A DNA stretch of 7,678 bases from Vicinamibacteria bacterium (GTDB taxonomy: Bacteria > Acidobacteriota > Vicinamibacteria > Fen-336 > JAGNNV01): contig JAENWE010000441.1 of assembly GCA_016650185.1 (NCBI GenBank), positions 1 to 7,678 on the forward strand. The letters run 5' to 3'. The translations under genes were made by a program, and so were the position numbers. The notes beneath the pieces are model-generated. The model was not told where the DNA came from and searched no databases. It was given only the letters and a program-made list of their open reading frames with translations. Of this stretch, positions 6,259 through 7,678 are shown one piece after another (position 1 is the first letter of the stretch; the number at the start of each line of letters is the position of its first letter).

Positions 6259-6942
6259 TTGCCAGACGACAAGGGGATGACAGAAGGGATAGCGGGGAGG
6301 AGAGAGGCGGGCGCAGCACTCGACCATCTTCTGATCGGCGCGCCGACTCTCGAGAACGGCATCGCCTGGCTGGAGGAGAAGACCGGCGTACGCGCGGCCA
6401 TTGGCGGTTCGCATCCTGGCCTTGGAACCTGGAATGCTCTCGCCTCACTCGGCTTCAGACAGTACCTCGAGATCATCGCACCCGATCCCGGGCAACCGGG
6501 CGTCCAGACCATCTACGTGCCGGGCCTGCGAAGTTTCGATCGACCGAGAATCACAACCTGGGCCGCGGTGGGGAGGGATCTCAATACTCACTTCGGCGCC
6601 GCACTCCCAAAAACCTTCTCCTGCGAGCCCCCTCGGCCAGGAACCCGAATCCGGCCGGACGGGAAGCGCCTGGCCTGGAGCCTGGCCTTCCCGAAGCTTT
6701 TGGGCCACGGTACGCTGGACGGCGCCCTTCCCTTCTTCATCGAGTGGCAATCGAACGACATGCATCCAGGGCAGATAACACCCAAGGGGCTGACTTTGAA
6801 GGCCTTCTCGATCGAACACCCAAAACCGAAGTTGGTGCTACAGGGGTTGCGCGCTCTGGGCCTTGAGTGCGCGGTCCATCGCGCCACCGTCATGTCCATC
6901 CGAGTCGAGGTCGAAACGCCGCGCGGTACGGTTTTTCTCTGA
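6259..6942 (+). CDS. VOC-superfamily (glyoxalase-like domain) protein
   Basis: The product has 227 residues. It opens with ALDHLLIGAPTLENGIAWLE (residues 20-39), the first beta-alpha unit of the vicinal-oxygen-chelate fold. H23 sits at the first metal-ligand position, and YLEIIAPDP at 69-77 supplies E71 at the second. The second half contains PFFIEWQSNDMHPG, then KAFSIEHPKP and a late VRVEVETPRG strand. It fits the glyoxalase-like domain type with paired modules in one chain. These proteins bind a divalent metal and act on varied small molecules; the substrate here is unknown. The start chosen is TTG 6259, because AGGA at 6250-6253 lies 5 bases ahead; the next candidate is ATG 6277, which has no spacing for a ribosome binding site. 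The stop is TGA 6940-6942. It follows the UUCG terminator by 24 bases, so it needs a promoter inside that short gap or readthrough; none is clear. Confidence 0.8.
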   Translation: MPDDKGMTEGIAGRREAGAALDHLLIGAPTLENGIAWLEEKTGVRAAIGGSHPGLGTWNALASLGFRQYLEIIAPDPGQPGVQTIYVPGLRSFDRPRITTWAAVGRDLNTHFGAALPKTFSCEPPRPGTRIRPDGKRLAWSLAFPKLLGHGTLDGALPFFIEWQSNDMHPGQITPKGLTLKAFSIEHPKPKLVLQGLRALGLECAVHRATVMSIRVEVETPRGTVFL

Positions 6943-6983
6943 GCGCGGCTAGCCGGGGCGTTCGGGCGGAGAGTCTCCCGCCT

Positions 6984-7678
6984 CTATCGCAGGGCCACTT
7001 TGCGTCGATCGGTCCCGCCCTTTTCCGAAACAACCTCGATCTCGACTACCAAGCCGGGCGTGGTTGCCCGAAGAACCCATGAGAGCGTCCTTGCGTTGTC
7101 GTTTGGAGAGGCAGCCGACAAGGAGCGCCTTCCCGGGATGTGGCCAAGAGAAATCGCCGCCTTGCCATCCACGAGAGCGGCCGCAGTCAGTTTGAGGGAC
7201 GCGCGGACGGGCTTCGCCAGCTTCGCCACGATCGCGCGTTCGGTGATGTTCGTCGGCATATAGCCGCGGTTCTCAACCACCAGATCGACGCGGAAAAGCC
7301 CGCCTCCGAGCGCCGTCGCCTTCGCCTTCTGGATGGCCACGATCGGAGACACCATGGCCATCTCGGTGAACCACGAAACTTTCATGGCAATCTCGGCCTC
7401 GAGCATCGATGGAGGCGGGTTCTGCTGGGTGAACTTGCGACGCCAGCCGCCGATCTCAACGTCTCCGAGCTGAGGATGCTTGAACGCCTTCCAGGGCGCG
7501 AAACCTTGCCCTTTCAGCTCTTCGTCGTTCCACCGGAGCCGTTCGGCCTCGCTGATCCGCTTGTCGCCGTTGTAGTCCTTGCCAAAGCCACCCCAGTGCT
7601 CGGGCACCCAGCCCAAAACACCGAAGTCGAAGTAGCCCCAGCTGATGAGCGTCCCGTGGCGAGAGTTGCCTTCGCCCG
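6984..7678 (-). CDS. M14-family zinc carboxypeptidase, C-terminal part (runs off right edge)
   Basis: The frame is open from the right edge to TAG 6986-6984, giving about 231 residues of the C-terminal part. It begins GEGNSRHGTLISWGYFDFG, then VLGWVPEHWGG and a downstream LRWNDEELKGQGFAPWKAF, VEIGGWRRKFTQQNPPP. These are hallmarks of the large secreted M14 peptidases found in Acidobacteriota and Bacteroidota. The last part (FRVDLVVENRGYMPTNITER onward) is a beta-sandwich-like C-terminal domain with V-x-N-x-G features. The zinc ligands (HxxE...H) and signal peptide would be upstream, outside the window. A 12-residue EF-hand-like calcium loop, DYNGDKRISEAE, lies at 7577-7542. The gene converges on the VOC gene with 41 bases between stop codons and no clear terminator. 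Confidence 0.82.
   Translation of the reverse strand, partial: GEGNSRHGTLISWGYFDFGVLGWVPEHWGGFGKDYNGDKRISEAERLRWNDEELKGQGFAPWKAFKHPQLGDVEIGGWRRKFTQQNPPPSMLEAEIAMKVSWFTEMAMVSPIVAIQKAKATALGGGLFRVDLVVENRGYMPTNITERAIVAKLAKPVRASLKLTAAALVDGKAAISLGHIPGRRSLSAASPNDNARTLSWVLRATTPGLVVEIEVVSEKGGTDRRKVALR

Noticed and set aside
5565..6512. A 315-codon minus-strand frame across the receptor remnant, terminator and VOC start
   Set aside because: It crosses a strong terminator and the starts of two supported plus-strand readings, and has no recognisable domain.
6966..6983. Terminator between the convergent VOC and M14 genes
   Set aside because: A GGCGG/CCGCC dyad with an 8-base loop is present, but the stem is only 5 bp and no T-tract follows on either strand.

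Overview
The window is GC-rich, tightly packed bacterial DNA. The best guess at origin is Acidobacteriota, or a close relative in soil or metagenomic material. The basis is the presence of Oar-like TonB-dependent receptors with an N-terminal carboxypeptidase-regulatory domain, an MglA-type GTPase, an M14 carboxypeptidase of the type common in that phylum, and the base composition. This is inference; there is no marker gene in the window.

Minus strand, 1-1890. Three genes read leftward as a probable operon: an ACT-domain protein (1426-1890), a DinB/YfiT-like protein (923-1426, overlapping the previous gene by one base as TGATG) and a two-thioredoxin-fold oxidoreductase (240-914). They are followed, behind a possible promoter of its own, by the first 39 codons of an MglA-like GTPase running off the left edge. 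The oxidoreductase is the highlight. Its frame is interrupted only by a TGA that sits exactly where the first cysteine of the C-terminal CPxC redox motif should be. It then continues in frame for 76 more conserved residues, and a stem-loop with the properties of a bacterial SECIS element begins 11 bases after the TGA. I read it as a 224-residue selenoprotein with a U-P-F-C active site. The downstream Cys of that motif is the only cysteine in the protein.

Plus strand, 1891-6234. A divergent intergenic region leads into a large TonB-dependent-receptor-like outer membrane protein (2175-5154). It has a good signal peptide and ribosome binding site but is broken twice: a TAA at codon 68 and a frameshift in a CT-dinucleotide run near 3979-3993. 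A strong terminator follows. About 320 bases with no recognisable gene separate it from a second, heavily deleted receptor remnant (5574-6152), in which plug-domain sequence is joined in frame to the last strands of the barrel. That remnant also ends in a terminator, with a UUCG loop.

Right end, 6235-7678. A VOC/glyoxalase-like gene (6259-6942, probably TTG start) converges on the C-terminal part of an M14-family carboxypeptidase (6984-7678, minus strand, running off the right edge). No tRNA, rRNA, CRISPR array, transposase or selenocysteine-machinery gene is visible in this window.
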